Positions 40,909 through 49,348 of a DNA stretch of 64,000 nt are shown here, piece after piece (the stretch's first letter is position 1; every line of letters starts with the position of its first letter). Location of the stretch: assembly GCF_900094595.1 (NCBI RefSeq), contig NZ_FMAD01000018.1, forward strand, positions 1-64,000, read 5' to 3'. The translations under genes were made by a program, and so were the position numbers. Under the pieces are notes generated by a model. That model was given only the letters and a program-made list of their open reading frames with translations. It had not been told where the DNA came from and did not search any database. Source of the DNA: Cupriavidus alkaliphilus. Its GTDB lineage: Bacteria; Pseudomonadota; Gammaproteobacteria; Burkholderiales; Burkholderiaceae.

Positions 40909-42312
40909 ATGCGAGAAGTCCCCGACCTGTCGTCCGTCTTCGGTGCGATGCATGCCGCCTCGCGGCGCGACCAGTTGCCCGCCTGGACCGTGCGCGCCGA
41001 TCGCCTGCAGCGCCTGCGGCGCCTGGTGACCGAAAACCAGGCCGAAATTGCTGCGGCGATCCATGCGGATTTCACCAACCGTGCGCGCCAGGAAACCGCG
41101 CTGCTTGAGGTGTTCCCCAGCCTCGCCGGCATCGACGATGCGCTGCGCCACGGCAGGCGCTGGATGCGCGTGCGGCGCGCCCCCACCGGGTTCTGGTTCC
41201 GCCCGGGACGCTCGCGCCTGGTTCCGCAGCCGCTCGGCGTGGTGGGCATCGTGGTGCCCTGGAACTACCCGCTATACCTGACCATCGGGCCGCTCGCCGG
41301 CGCGCTGGCGGCAGGCAATCGCGCCATGGTCAAGCTGTCGGAATACACGCCGCGCTTTGCGGCATTGTTCGCGCAACTGGTGCCGCAGCACTTCGCCCCG
41401 GACGAGATCGTGGTGATCAACGGCGATGCCGAAGTGGCCAGCGCCTTTACCGCGCTGCCGTTCGACCACCTGCTGTTCACGGGTTCGACCGCGGTCGGCC
41501 ACCATGTGATGCGCGCGGCGGCTGCCAACCTGACCCCGGTGACGCTGGAGCTGGGCGGCAAGTCGCCGGCCATCGTCGGTGCCGGGGCCGACCTCGAGCG
41601 CGCGGTGGAGCGCATCCTGGTGGGCAAGCTGATGAACGCGGGGCAGACCTGCATCGCGCCGGATTATGTGCTGGTGCCGGAGGACCTGCGCGGCCAACTG
41701 GTGGACGCGGCGCGCCGCTGCGTGGGCCGGCTCTATCCCGACCTGGCGCGCAACCCCGACTACACCAGCATCATCAGCCCGCGGCATTTCGCGCGGCTGG
41801 CAGGGCTGGTCGACGAGGCCGCCGCGCAAGGTGCAACCGTGGTGCCGCTGTCGGAGGCGCAGCCGGATGCGCAGGCGCGGCGCCTGCCCCCGGTGCTGCT
41901 GCTGGATGTGCCGGCAGGCGTGACCGCGATGCGCGAGGAAATCTTCGGGCCGGTGCTGCCGGTGGTGACCTACCGCACCCTCGACGAGGCGGTGGACTAC
42001 ATCAACGCGCGCCCGCGCCCGCTGGCGCTGTACGTGTTCGAGCGCGACCGCGGCGCCATCAACCATGTGATGAAGCAGACCGTCGCCGGCGGCGTTACCG
42101 TCAACGACACCCTGTTCCATATCGCCCAGGACGGCCTGCCGTTCGGCGGCGTCGGCGCCAGTGGCATGGGCGCGTATCACGGGCAGGCGGGCTTCGATAC
42201 CTTCTCTAAGGTGAAGCCGGTGTTCCACCAGGCCAGCCTGAACGGCGCCGGCCTGCTCAAGCCGCCTTACGGCAAGACCTTCGACACCATGCTGCGCCTG
42301 CTGCTGCGTTGA
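40909..42312 (+). CDS. aldehyde dehydrogenase, coniferyl-aldehyde dehydrogenase type
   Basis: A 467-residue NAD(P)-dependent aldehyde dehydrogenase. Signs are PLGVVGIVVPWNYPLYLTIGP, LLFTGSTAVGHHV, the catalytic Glu in TLELGGKSPAIVG, the nucleophile Cys in NAGQTCIAPDYVLV, and EEIFGPVLPVV. The short N-terminus and PDYVL after the Cys match the CalB / fatty-aldehyde group, which acts on coniferyl or long-chain aldehydes. The start at 40909 was chosen for the CCAGGAG seven bases upstream; an earlier ATG in the frame has no such site. The divergent GMC oxidoreductase is a possible pathway partner. Confidence 0.88.
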   Translation: MREVPDLSSVFGAMHAASRRDQLPAWTVRADRLQRLRRLVTENQAEIAAAIHADFTNRARQETALLEVFPSLAGIDDALRHGRRWMRVRRAPTGFWFRPGRSRLVPQPLGVVGIVVPWNYPLYLTIGPLAGALAAGNRAMVKLSEYTPRFAALFAQLVPQHFAPDEIVVINGDAEVASAFTALPFDHLLFTGSTAVGHHVMRAAAANLTPVTLELGGKSPAIVGAGADLERAVERILVGKLMNAGQTCIAPDYVLVPEDLRGQLVDAARRCVGRLYPDLARNPDYTSIISPRHFARLAGLVDEAAAQGATVVPLSEAQPDAQARRLPPVLLLDVPAGVTAMREEIFGPVLPVVTYRTLDEAVDYINARPRPLALYVFERDRGAINHVMKQTVAGGVTVNDTLFHIAQDGLPFGGVGASGMGAYHGQAGFDTFSKVKPVFHQASLNGAGLLKPPYGKTFDTMLRLLLR

Positions 42313-42333
42313 GCTTCGGCCGGCGCAGGCCGC

Positions 42334-43281
42334 TCACGACACCAGCATCGGCCGCCCGAGCATGCGCGACAGCACTGCCTCGGGCGAATGGGTGTGGTCC
42401 GAAATTGCCTGCGGCGCCAGGTAGATGGTCTGCTCCATCATCGCGCGCCCGCGCATGGCGGCGTGCAGCAGCTGGTCGCTGAAGACGATCCAGGTCGCAC
42501 CGGGCGGGAAGTGGAATTCCTGCTGAGGCACGTTGGCCTGGTAGTCCAGGTCGGCCTTGGCCAGATCATGCAGCTGCAGCATGCGGTGGTCGTATTCCGA
42601 GCGGCGGCGCTTGGTGATATGCAGCAGCTTCATCAACGCGGCCTGCCCCGGCCACATGCCGTGGGTCCTGGGCACGAACTTCTGCGCGAAGTCGCCAAAC
42701 GGCTCGCCCACCCGCCACACGCGCGGCGCAGCCGGGTCGATATTGTGGAACACGCGCAACAGGCGCTTGCCCAGCATCGGGTTGGACGGAAACGAGTCCA
42801 CATGCAGGCGGGTATCGTCCTTGCGCCAGCTGACCGGGCGCCCGGCGATCTCGCTGGGCCGCAGCGAGGTGCCGGCGCGCGTCATGTGGGGGATGTATTC
42901 CGGGAACAGCGTGCGGATCAGCAACTCGCTGCTGTCGGCGTAGCGGCGGATCAGCGTGTAGAGGTCGGACAGGTCCTGCGGGCTGCCTTGCGCGCCGCGC
43001 ACCGCGGTGTCGTCGGCGCGCAGGTTGATGTTCTTGGACTTGCCGTCGGAATAGCGGCTGTCGAGGAAGCGTTCTTCGCCCGGCTGGAAGTGGAATTTCA
43101 GCTTGGGGAAGTAGAGTACCGCGCCCTGCTCCAGCTCGCGGCGCAGCGTGGCGCGTTCCTCGGGGGTGACCTGGGGAGCCCAGTCGGCGTAGGGCTGCGG
43201 GCGGATCAGGTCGAGGGTGCCTTCGGATGCGGAGCGGGTCGGCGTCGGCGTGGCAGTGGCAACGGCTGGTGCAGCGGGCAT
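42334..43281 (-). CDS. kdoO: Kdo 3-hydroxylase family protein
   Basis: A 315-residue Fe(II)/2-oxoglutarate dioxygenase of the Kdo hydroxylase family, which converts Kdo in the LPS inner core to Ko in Burkholderia, Yersinia and relatives. Metal-binding residues are probably HVD in DTRLHVDSFPSNPMLGKRLL and the His in SDQLLHAAMRGRAM. No signal peptide is present, as expected for action at the cytoplasmic face on Kdo2-lipid A precursor. Two LpxL-type acyltransferase genes lie about 2.4 kb away. Upstream there is a gene-free stretch of 980 bp. Confidence 0.87.
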   Translation of the reverse strand: MPAAPAVATATPTPTRSASEGTLDLIRPQPYADWAPQVTPEERATLRRELEQGAVLYFPKLKFHFQPGEERFLDSRYSDGKSKNINLRADDTAVRGAQGSPQDLSDLYTLIRRYADSSELLIRTLFPEYIPHMTRAGTSLRPSEIAGRPVSWRKDDTRLHVDSFPSNPMLGKRLLRVFHNIDPAAPRVWRVGEPFGDFAQKFVPRTHGMWPGQAALMKLLHITKRRRSEYDHRMLQLHDLAKADLDYQANVPQQEFHFPPGATWIVFSDQLLHAAMRGRAMMEQTIYLAPQAISDHTHSPEAVLSRMLGRPMLVS

Positions 43282-43392
43282 GGAGGTCCTCTGGGGATGG
43301 GCCCCGGAAAGGAATTTTTTGTGGTCGGGGGGATTTTACTACTGGGGAATGGGATGGCGTTTGGGGTGCAGTTCTGACTTTCACGCGTGGTC

Positions 43393-43490
43393 GCTGTTGG
43401 TGACATGCTGTCGGCTTTTGAACCGCCTGGTTCCGCCCTCCTGGGCGGGTCACTTTTTGGCCAAGCGCCAAAAAGTAACCAAAAAGCGCG
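43393..43490 (+). repeat. left arm of 98-bp inverted repeat
   Basis: This arm reads GCTGTTGGTGACATGCTGTC at its outer end and ends AACCAAAAAGCGCG. It is the reverse complement of 44057-44154, with about four mismatches in 98 bases. Within the arm two small hairpins can form: CCGCC/GGCGG around 43433-43448, and ACTTTTTGGC with GCCAAAAAGT around 43452-43476. Confidence 0.9.
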
Positions 43491-43712
43491 TCGCCTAAGC
43501 GGCTGGCTAAGGCGGCGTTGGTGGTTGCAACCGTGGTGACTTGCGGTCAGGCGGTTGGTGGTTCCACCCTGCTGACGCTACCTGGAGGTGCCTGGCGTTC
43601 AAGGTCGGATGGACGAACCCGACTTTAGGTCGGTGGCAGCCTGCTAACGGCGTTATTGGTGGGACGCCTTCGGCTGCGCTGCGCGCGCTCCCAATCTCAG
43701 GTCTACGGCACT

Positions 43713-43827
43713 GGCACGGAGTGCGTCGCTGCGCTCGCACGCGCTGTCGCGGCGCGTACACGGAAGCAACGCGAATCGTGCGCACGTACCGAAAGCGCCA
43801 AGCGAGCGCAGCGAAGCGCTCCGTGCC
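43713..43827. repeat. inner 25-bp inverted repeat within the element
   Basis: Bases 43713-43737 (starting GGCACGGAG and ending GCTGCGCTCG) are the reverse complement of 43803-43827 with three mismatches; 65 bases lie between the arms. The pair is nested roughly in the middle of the 98-bp outer repeats, giving the element a two-level dyad symmetry. Confidence 0.8.
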
Positions 43828-44056
43828 AAGACCCACGCCCCGCGATACTGACGGCGCAGCAGCCGTAGGCGTTCCTACGACAAGGCCCGCAGCAGGCGGC
43901 CACCAAGCGCTCTGGGCTCGTTCAAACACCCCTCCAACGCCCCTGCCACCGTCGCGCACCACCGCGGCAGGCAGTCCAGCTATGTGAGGAAGCAAAGCCC
44001 CGTACGAAAACCCCCAGGCACACTACGATAAGACATGCCGCCCGCAGGGCAGTAAA

Positions 44057-44154
44057 CGCGCTTTTTGGTTACTTTTTGGCGCTCGGCCAAAAAGTGACCC
44101 GCCCAGGAGGGCGGAACCACACGGTTCAAAAGCCAACAGCATGTCACCAACAGC
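44057..44154 (-). repeat. right arm of 98-bp inverted repeat
   Basis: This is the partner of 43393-43490 in inverted orientation, about 96% identical, with the same internal hairpins (TTTTTGG...CCAAAAA and CCGCC...GGCGG). It ends about 109 bases from the metK stop codon, so on the minus strand a metK transcript would read into it; it may act as an end structure for that transcript. Confidence 0.9.
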
Positions 44155-44262
44155 AACGGCGACGGCGCCACAAAAAAACAACCCCACCAACCCTCCCGAG
44201 CCAGTGGGGCATACCGAAGCCAAAAGCGCCAAAACCAGCGCCCGAACCCCGGAATTATCCTC

Positions 44263-45426
44263 TTACAACCCCGCCGCAGCCCGCAACGCAGCCGCCTTGT
44301 CCGTCGCTTCCCAAGAGAACTCCGGCTCTTCACGCCCGAAGTGCCCATAAGCAGCCGTCTTCTCATAGATCGGCCGCAGCAGGTCCAGCATCTGCACGAT
44401 GCCCTTCGGCCGCAGGTCGAAATGCTCCTGCACCAGCTCCGCGATCTTGGCGTCCGGAATCTTGCCGGTGCCTTCGGTATAGACCGTCACATTGATCGGC
44501 CGCGCCACGCCGATGGCGTAGCTGACCTGCACCTGGCACTGGCGCGCCAGGCCCGAGGCCACCACGTTCTTGGCCACGTAGCGCGCCGCGTAGGCAGCCG
44601 AGCGGTCGACCTTGGACGGGTCCTTGCCCGAGAACGCGCCGCCGCCGTGCGGCGAGGCGCCGCCGTAGGTGTCGACGATGATCTTGCGCCCGGTCAGGCC
44701 GCAGTCGCCCTGCGGTCCGCCGATCACGAAGCGCCCGGTCGGGTTCACCAGGTACTTGGTTTCCTTGAGCATCTCCGCCGGCAGCACCGGCTTGATGATC
44801 TCCTCGATCACGGCCTCGCGGATCTGCGCCTGGGTGATGTCCGGGGCATGCTGGGTCGACAGCACCACGGTGTCCACGCTGTGCGGCTTGCCGTCGACAT
44901 AGCGCACCGTGACCTGCGACTTGGCGTCAGGGCGCAGCCAGGGCAGGCGGCCGTCGCGGCGCAGCTGCGACTGGCGCTCGACCAGGCGGTGCGCGTAGTA
45001 GATCGGGAACGGCATCAGTTCCGGGGTCTCGTCGCAGGCGTAGCCGAACATCAGGCCCTGGTCGCCGGCACCCTGGTTCAGGTAGTCGTCGGAGGCGCGG
45101 TCGACGCCCTGGGCGATGTCGGGCGACTGCTTGTCATAGGCCACCAGTACCGCGCAGCCCTTGTAGTCGATGCCGTAATCGGTGTTGTCGTACCCGATGC
45201 GCTTGATGGTGTCGCGCGCGATCTGGATGTAGTCGACGTTGGCGGTCGTGGTGATTTCCCCGGCCAGCACCACCAGACCGGTGTTGCAAAGCGTCTCAGC
45301 TGCCACACGCGCATACTTGTCCTGCGCCAGGATGGCGTCGAGGACGGCGTCGGAAATCTGGTCGGCGACCTTGTCGGGATGGCCTTCGGAGACGGATTCC
45401 GAAGTAAAAAGGAAGTCGTTTGCCAC
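44263..45426 (-). CDS. metK: S-adenosylmethionine synthetase
   Basis: A 387-residue MetK making SAM from methionine and ATP. Signs are [40 protein letters not shown], the P-loop-like [23 protein letters not shown] and the C-terminal [16 protein letters not shown]. The start is GTG at 45426, giving VANDFLF, with TGGAGAA upstream; the ATG at 45474 would add 16 residues unlike the family. It is divergent from the lpxL pair. Together with ahcY, metF, metW and metX the window covers most of the methionine/SAM cycle. Confidence 0.95.
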   Translation of the reverse strand: MANDFLFTSESVSEGHPDKVADQISDAVLDAILAQDKYARVAAETLCNTGLVVLAGEITTTANVDYIQIARDTIKRIGYDNTDYGIDYKGCAVLVAYDKQSPDIAQGVDRASDDYLNQGAGDQGLMFGYACDETPELMPFPIYYAHRLVERQSQLRRDGRLPWLRPDAKSQVTVRYVDGKPHSVDTVVLSTQHAPDITQAQIREAVIEEIIKPVLPAEMLKETKYLVNPTGRFVIGGPQGDCGLTGRKIIVDTYGGASPHGGGAFSGKDPSKVDRSAAYAARYVAKNVVASGLARQCQVQVSYAIGVARPINVTVYTEGTGKIPDAKIAELVQEHFDLRPKGIVQMLDLLRPIYEKTAAYGHFGREEPEFSWEATDKAAALRAAAGL

Positions 45427-45560
45427 GAACTTATTCTCCAGGTTGGCTATTGCGTGCCAGCCTGTTCGGTTCATGGCGGCGACGCTTTAGCGGTATTTCA
45501 GGCAGCCCGGTTAGAGCCGCATCGCCCCGCAAGTTGTCAGTTAACTCGGCGATACACGCT

Positions 45561-45589
45561 ATTATACGCGCCTGCAGGCGTCGTTGCAG
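45561..45589 (-). promoter_or_regulatory. metK promoter
   Basis: On the minus strand a perfect -10 hexamer TATAAT lies at 45566-45561, with CTGCAA 17 bases upstream (45589-45584) as a weak -35. Transcription would start near 45554, about 130 bases before the GTG start. The long leader (45427-45554) shows no riboswitch I recognise. Confidence 0.6.
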
Positions 45590-45704
45590 CGCCACAGGCG
45601 TGCGGTACGACACCTTGCCGGCATGCCGGACCAACGCCTGCCTGCCCGCCTGATCCCGGCACAGACCCGGCGGCGGACTTGCCTGGACCCTTTTTCCGCG
45701 CCTG

Positions 45705-46619
45705 ATGACTTTTTTATTCTGGCTGATCTCCCGTTTTCCGCTGCGGCTGCTGCAGGCCGCGGGCGGCACGCTGGGCCTGCTGATCGCACGTCTGCCAGGC
45801 CGCTATGGCCAGCGCCTGCGGGAGAACTTCCGGCTAGCCTTCCCCGACGCCACCGAAGCGATGATCGACGAGGCCGCCCGTTCGGCCGGGCGCATGATCA
45901 TCGAGATGCCTTATTTCTGGAGCCGCTCCCGGATCGGCGCGAAGCTGTACGGCTTCGATGACTACCTGTGGCCCGAACTCGCCACCCTGCAGGCGCGCGG
46001 CAAAGGCCTCATCATCCTGACCCCGCACCTGGGCTGCTTCGAGGTGCTGCCGCAATCCCACGCGCTGCATCGCCCGGTGACGGCGCTGTTCAAGCCGCCG
46101 CACCAGCCGTGGCTGCGCGACTGGATCGAGAAGATGCGCACCCGCCCCAACATGCACATGGCGCCGGCCACGCCGCGCGGCGTACGCATGCTGGTGAAGG
46201 CGCTCAAGCGCGGCCAGGCGGTGGGCATCCTGCCCGACCAGGTGCCCAGCGGCGGCGAAGGCAACTGGGCGCCGTTCTTCGGCAAGCCCGCCTACACCAT
46301 GGCGCTGGTGCACCGGCTGCAGCAACTGACCGGCGCGCCGGTGGTGGCGATCTTCGCCGAGCGGCTGCCGCGCGGCGCCGGCTACCGTGGCCACCTGCGC
46401 GTGATCGAAGACGGCGGCATGCTGCCGGACGACCCCGCCGCCGCCGCCGCGGTCATCAACCGCACCATCGAAGAACTGGTGGCCCTGTGCCCGACGCAAT
46501 ACCTGTGGGGCTACAACCGCTACAAGCAACCCGCCGGAGCGGGCACCCCTGGCACCCCGGACACGCCGGCTACCGAGGGCACGGATTCCGAGCCGGCGAC
46601 TGATCGATCGACTTCATGA
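45705..46619 (+). CDS. LpxL/HtrB-family lipid A acyltransferase (first copy)
   Basis: A 304-residue inner-membrane acyltransferase that adds a secondary acyl chain to the Kdo-lipid A precursor. An N-terminal hydrophobic anchor (TFLFWLISRFPLRLLQAAGG) is followed by the HX4E catalytic motif in LTPHLGCFEVLPQ, then LPDQVPSGGEGNWAPFFGKPAYT. The last 30 residues are a Pro/Thr/Glu-rich tail not seen in the second copy. It overlaps the next gene by ATGA, so the two are translationally coupled. Confidence 0.9.
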   Translation: MTFLFWLISRFPLRLLQAAGGTLGLLIARLPGRYGQRLRENFRLAFPDATEAMIDEAARSAGRMIIEMPYFWSRSRIGAKLYGFDDYLWPELATLQARGKGLIILTPHLGCFEVLPQSHALHRPVTALFKPPHQPWLRDWIEKMRTRPNMHMAPATPRGVRMLVKALKRGQAVGILPDQVPSGGEGNWAPFFGKPAYTMALVHRLQQLTGAPVVAIFAERLPRGAGYRGHLRVIEDGGMLPDDPAAAAAVINRTIEELVALCPTQYLWGYNRYKQPAGAGTPGTPDTPATEGTDSEPATDRSTS

Positions 46620-47509
46620 GCCGTGTGTTCACGTGGCTCGGCATTGGCCTGCTGACCGTGCTGGGCAAACTGCCCTATCCCTTCGTCGCGCGCTTCGGCG
46701 AGGCGCTGGGCAGCCTGCTGTACCGGATCCCGAGCGAGCGGCGCAAGGTGGTGCAGGCCAACCTGCGCCTGTGCTTTCCGGACCGGACCGAGGCCGAGAT
46801 CGACGCGCTCTCGCGCCAGAGCTTCCGCCTGCTGTTCCGCAGCTTTGCCGAGCGCGGCATCTTCTGGACCGGCAGCGAGGCGCAGATGCGCCGCTGGGTG
46901 CAGATCGACGACCAGGCCGGGCTGGTCGGACTCGACGGCACGCCGCACATCCTCGTGACAATGCACCTGGCGGGCGTGGAAGCCGGCGCGATCCGGCTCA
47001 CCATCCACCTGCGCGAGCATGTCGGCCGCTCCGGCGCATCGCTCTATACCAGGCAGAAGAACGCCCTGTTCGACGGCTTCCTCAAGCAGGCGCGCGGGCG
47101 CTTCGGCGCCAACATGATCTCGCGCAACGACAGCGCGCGCGACATCCTGCGCTGCCTCAAGAAGGGCGAGGCGCTGCAGCTGATCGCCGACATGGACTTC
47201 GGCGAGCGCGATTCCGAGTTCGTGCCGTTCTTCGGCGTGCAGGCGCTGACGCTGACCTCGGTCTCGCGGCTGGCGCGCCTGACCGGCGCCAGGGTGGTGC
47301 CGATCTACACCGAGATGCTGCCCGACTACCAGGGCTACGTGCTGCGCGTGCTGCCGGCGTGGGAGGACTACCCGGGCGCCAGCGTGACCGACGACACGCG
47401 CCGCATGAACGCCTTCTTCGAGGACTGCATCCGCCCGCGCGTGCCTGAGTACTATTGGGTCCACAAGCGCTTCAAGCACCGCCTGCCAGGCGAGCCCGAG
47501 ATCTACTGA
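46616..47509 (+). CDS. LpxL/LpxM-family lipid A acyltransferase (second copy)
   Basis: A 297-residue paralogue of the preceding enzyme. It has the N-terminal anchor (FTWLGIGLLTVLGKLPYPF), the HX4E motif in VTMHLAGVEAGAIRL, and LIADMDFGERDSEFVPFFGV where the family has the DQ..G..VPFFG block. The C-terminus ends YYWVHKRFKHRLPGEPEIY, matching the W.HRRFK pattern. A pair of such genes usually supplies the two secondary acyl chains of hexa-acyl lipid A; which copy does which step is not clear. Confidence 0.9.
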   Translation: MSRVFTWLGIGLLTVLGKLPYPFVARFGEALGSLLYRIPSERRKVVQANLRLCFPDRTEAEIDALSRQSFRLLFRSFAERGIFWTGSEAQMRRWVQIDDQAGLVGLDGTPHILVTMHLAGVEAGAIRLTIHLREHVGRSGASLYTRQKNALFDGFLKQARGRFGANMISRNDSARDILRCLKKGEALQLIADMDFGERDSEFVPFFGVQALTLTSVSRLARLTGARVVPIYTEMLPDYQGYVLRVLPAWEDYPGASVTDDTRRMNAFFEDCIRPRVPEYYWVHKRFKHRLPGEPEIY

Positions 47510-47551
47510 GCGCGCCGGCACGTCCGGCGCCGCGCCGCTACAATCCCCACC

Positions 47552-48418
47552 ATGAAACTCAAGTTCACCAAGATGCATGGCGCGGGCAACGACTTTGTCG
47601 TGCTCGACGGCATCCACCAGCACATCGACCTGACCCCGGCGCAGTGGCGCGCGCTGGCCAGCCGGCATTTCGGCGTGGGCGCGGACCAGATCCTGATCGT
47701 CGAGAAGCCGACGCGCCCGGACGTCGATTTCCGCTACCGCATCGTCAATGCCGATGGCAGCGAGGTCGAGCACTGCGGCAATGGCGCGCGCTGCTTCGTG
47801 CGCTTTGTCACCGAGCAGGGCATGACCGACAAGCGTTCGGTGCGCGTCGAGGTGATGAACGGCGTGATCACGCTGACGCTGCAGGACGATGGCCAGGTCA
47901 CGGTCGACATGGGCGCGCCCGAGCTGGAGCCGGCGCGCGTGCCGTTCCTCGCCCAGGGCCTGCCCACGCATGCCGAGGGCGCCGACACGCTGTACGGCCT
48001 CGAGGTCAACGGCCGCACCGAATGGATCTCGGCGGTGTCGATGGGCAACCCGCACGCGGTGCAGGTGGTGGACGACGTCGAGAACTTCCCGGTACTGCAG
48101 GACGGCCCGGTGATCGAGCACCACCCGGCCTTCCCGAACCGCGTCAACGCCGGCTTCATGCAGGTGGTTGACCGCCACGCCATCCGCCTGCGCGTCTACG
48201 AGCGCGGCGCCGGCGAGACCCTGGCCTGCGGCACCGGCGCCTGCGCGGCGGTGGTGGCCGGGATCCGGCGCGGCCTGCTGGATTCGCCGGTGCGGGTCCA
48301 CACCCATGGCGGCGAGCTGACCATTGCCTGGGGCGGCGGCGCGGAACCGGTGCGCATGACCGGCCCGGCCACCACCGTGTTCGAAGGCAGCATTGACCTG
48401 ACGGCCCTGCCGGCCTGA
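47552..48418 (+). CDS. dapF: diaminopimelate epimerase
   Basis: A 288-residue enzyme converting LL- to meso-diaminopimelate for lysine and peptidoglycan. The two catalytic cysteines are C75 ([10 protein letters not shown]) and C226 ([11 protein letters not shown]). The start [20 protein letters not shown] is the family hallmark. It lies 42 bp after the second acyltransferase gene on the same strand and is probably in the same envelope-related transcript. Confidence 0.97.
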   Translation: MKLKFTKMHGAGNDFVVLDGIHQHIDLTPAQWRALASRHFGVGADQILIVEKPTRPDVDFRYRIVNADGSEVEHCGNGARCFVRFVTEQGMTDKRSVRVEVMNGVITLTLQDDGQVTVDMGAPELEPARVPFLAQGLPTHAEGADTLYGLEVNGRTEWISAVSMGNPHAVQVVDDVENFPVLQDGPVIEHHPAFPNRVNAGFMQVVDRHAIRLRVYERGAGETLACGTGACAAVVAGIRRGLLDSPVRVHTHGGELTIAWGGGAEPVRMTGPATTVFEGSIDLTALPA

Positions 48419-48517
48419 CCATAGGGGCTGCGCGCCCCCTTTGCCCATCCCGCGTTGCAGCGCAGTCCCGGGGCGCCCGATTCCCTGATCCCGCAGATCA
48501 TCGCGAATGGAGCGCCC

Positions 48518-49327
48518 ATGCCGCTGGACGATTTCCGCATCACCTCGGGCAAGCAATTCCGCCTTGCCGACTTCGACCCGGGCAGCAAGCCGCTGTCATG
48601 CGGCAAGAAAGAAGAAGACCTGGCCCGCATCATCGAGCTGAGCAACGCGCTCGACGCGCAGCAGGACATCTTCTATGCCGAGCACCGCCGCAAGCTGCTG
48701 GTGGTGCTGCAAGGCATGGATACCAGCGGCAAGGACGGCACCGTGCGGGGCGTGTTCCGCAGCTTCGATCCGCTGGGCATCCGCGTGGTGGGCTTCAAGG
48801 CGCCGTCACCCGAGGAGCTGGCGCGCGATTTCCTGTGGCGCATCCACCTGCAGGTGCCGAAGTCGGGCGAGATCGTGGTGTTCAACCGCAGCCACTACGA
48901 AGACGTGCTGGTCTCGCGCGTGCACCACTGGATCGACGCCGCCGAATGCGAACGGCGCTACCGCCAGATCCGCGAATTCGAGTCGATGCTGACCGAGACC
49001 GGCACCACCATCATCAAGTGCTTCCTGCATATTTCGCGCGACGAGCAGAAGTCACGGCTCGAGGCACGGCTGGCGGACCCGGAGAAGCACTGGAAGTTCG
49101 ATACCCAGGACCTTGCCGAGCGCAAGCACTGGAAGGCCTACATGGACGCCTACGAGGCCGCGATCATGGCCACCAGCACGCCCGAGTGCCCCTGGTACGT
49201 GGTGCCGGCCGATTCCAAGACGCACCGCAACCTGATGGTGGCCGAGATCATGACCAAAGTCTTCGAGGACCTGAAGCCGGCTTATCCGCCGGCGCGTCCG
49301 GAACTGGCCAGCATCAAGGTCGACTGA
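48518..49327 (+). CDS. ppk2: polyphosphate kinase 2
   Basis: A 269-residue PPK2 using polyphosphate to phosphorylate nucleotides. The Walker A-like loop is LLVVLQGMDTSGKDGTVRGVF, the Walker B region is IVVFNRSHYEDVLVSRVH, and a lid module with basic residues follows (DEQKSRLEARLADPEKHWKF). Single-domain PPK2s of this length with GMDTSGKDGT fall in or near the class that can phosphorylate both NMP and NDP; class assignment is inference. The ATG at 48518 has GGAG upstream. Confidence 0.93.
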   Translation: MPLDDFRITSGKQFRLADFDPGSKPLSCGKKEEDLARIIELSNALDAQQDIFYAEHRRKLLVVLQGMDTSGKDGTVRGVFRSFDPLGIRVVGFKAPSPEELARDFLWRIHLQVPKSGEIVVFNRSHYEDVLVSRVHHWIDAAECERRYRQIREFESMLTETGTTIIKCFLHISRDEQKSRLEARLADPEKHWKFDTQDLAERKHWKAYMDAYEAAIMATSTPECPWYVVPADSKTHRNLMVAEIMTKVFEDLKPAYPPARPELASIKVD

Positions 49328-49348
49328 GCCGGCGCGCGCCGGCCGGGC

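Larger units (their letters stand above)
43282..44262. other. gene-free 981-bp region between kdoO and metK
   Basis: Open frames exist on both strands (for example minus 43507-43995 and plus 43541-43987), but they follow repeat structure, have no ribosome sites and show no protein-like composition. The region is filled by the inverted-repeat element described separately (43393-44154). Short flanks lie next to the kdoO start (upstream control) and the metK stop. Confidence 0.75.

Noticed and set aside
43507-43995. Open frame of 162 codons on the minus strand (and 148 codons on the plus strand) inside the repeat element
   Set aside because: Both frames run through inverted-repeat sequence, lack ribosome sites and have low-complexity Arg/Ala/Pro composition; they are byproducts of high GC content.
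43393-44154. CRISPR array or complete insertion sequence
   Set aside because: There are only two arms in inverted orientation, no regularly spaced direct repeats, and no transposase frame inside.
45427-45554. SAM riboswitch in the metK leader
   Set aside because: None of the conserved blocks of the SAM riboswitch classes could be recognised in this leader.
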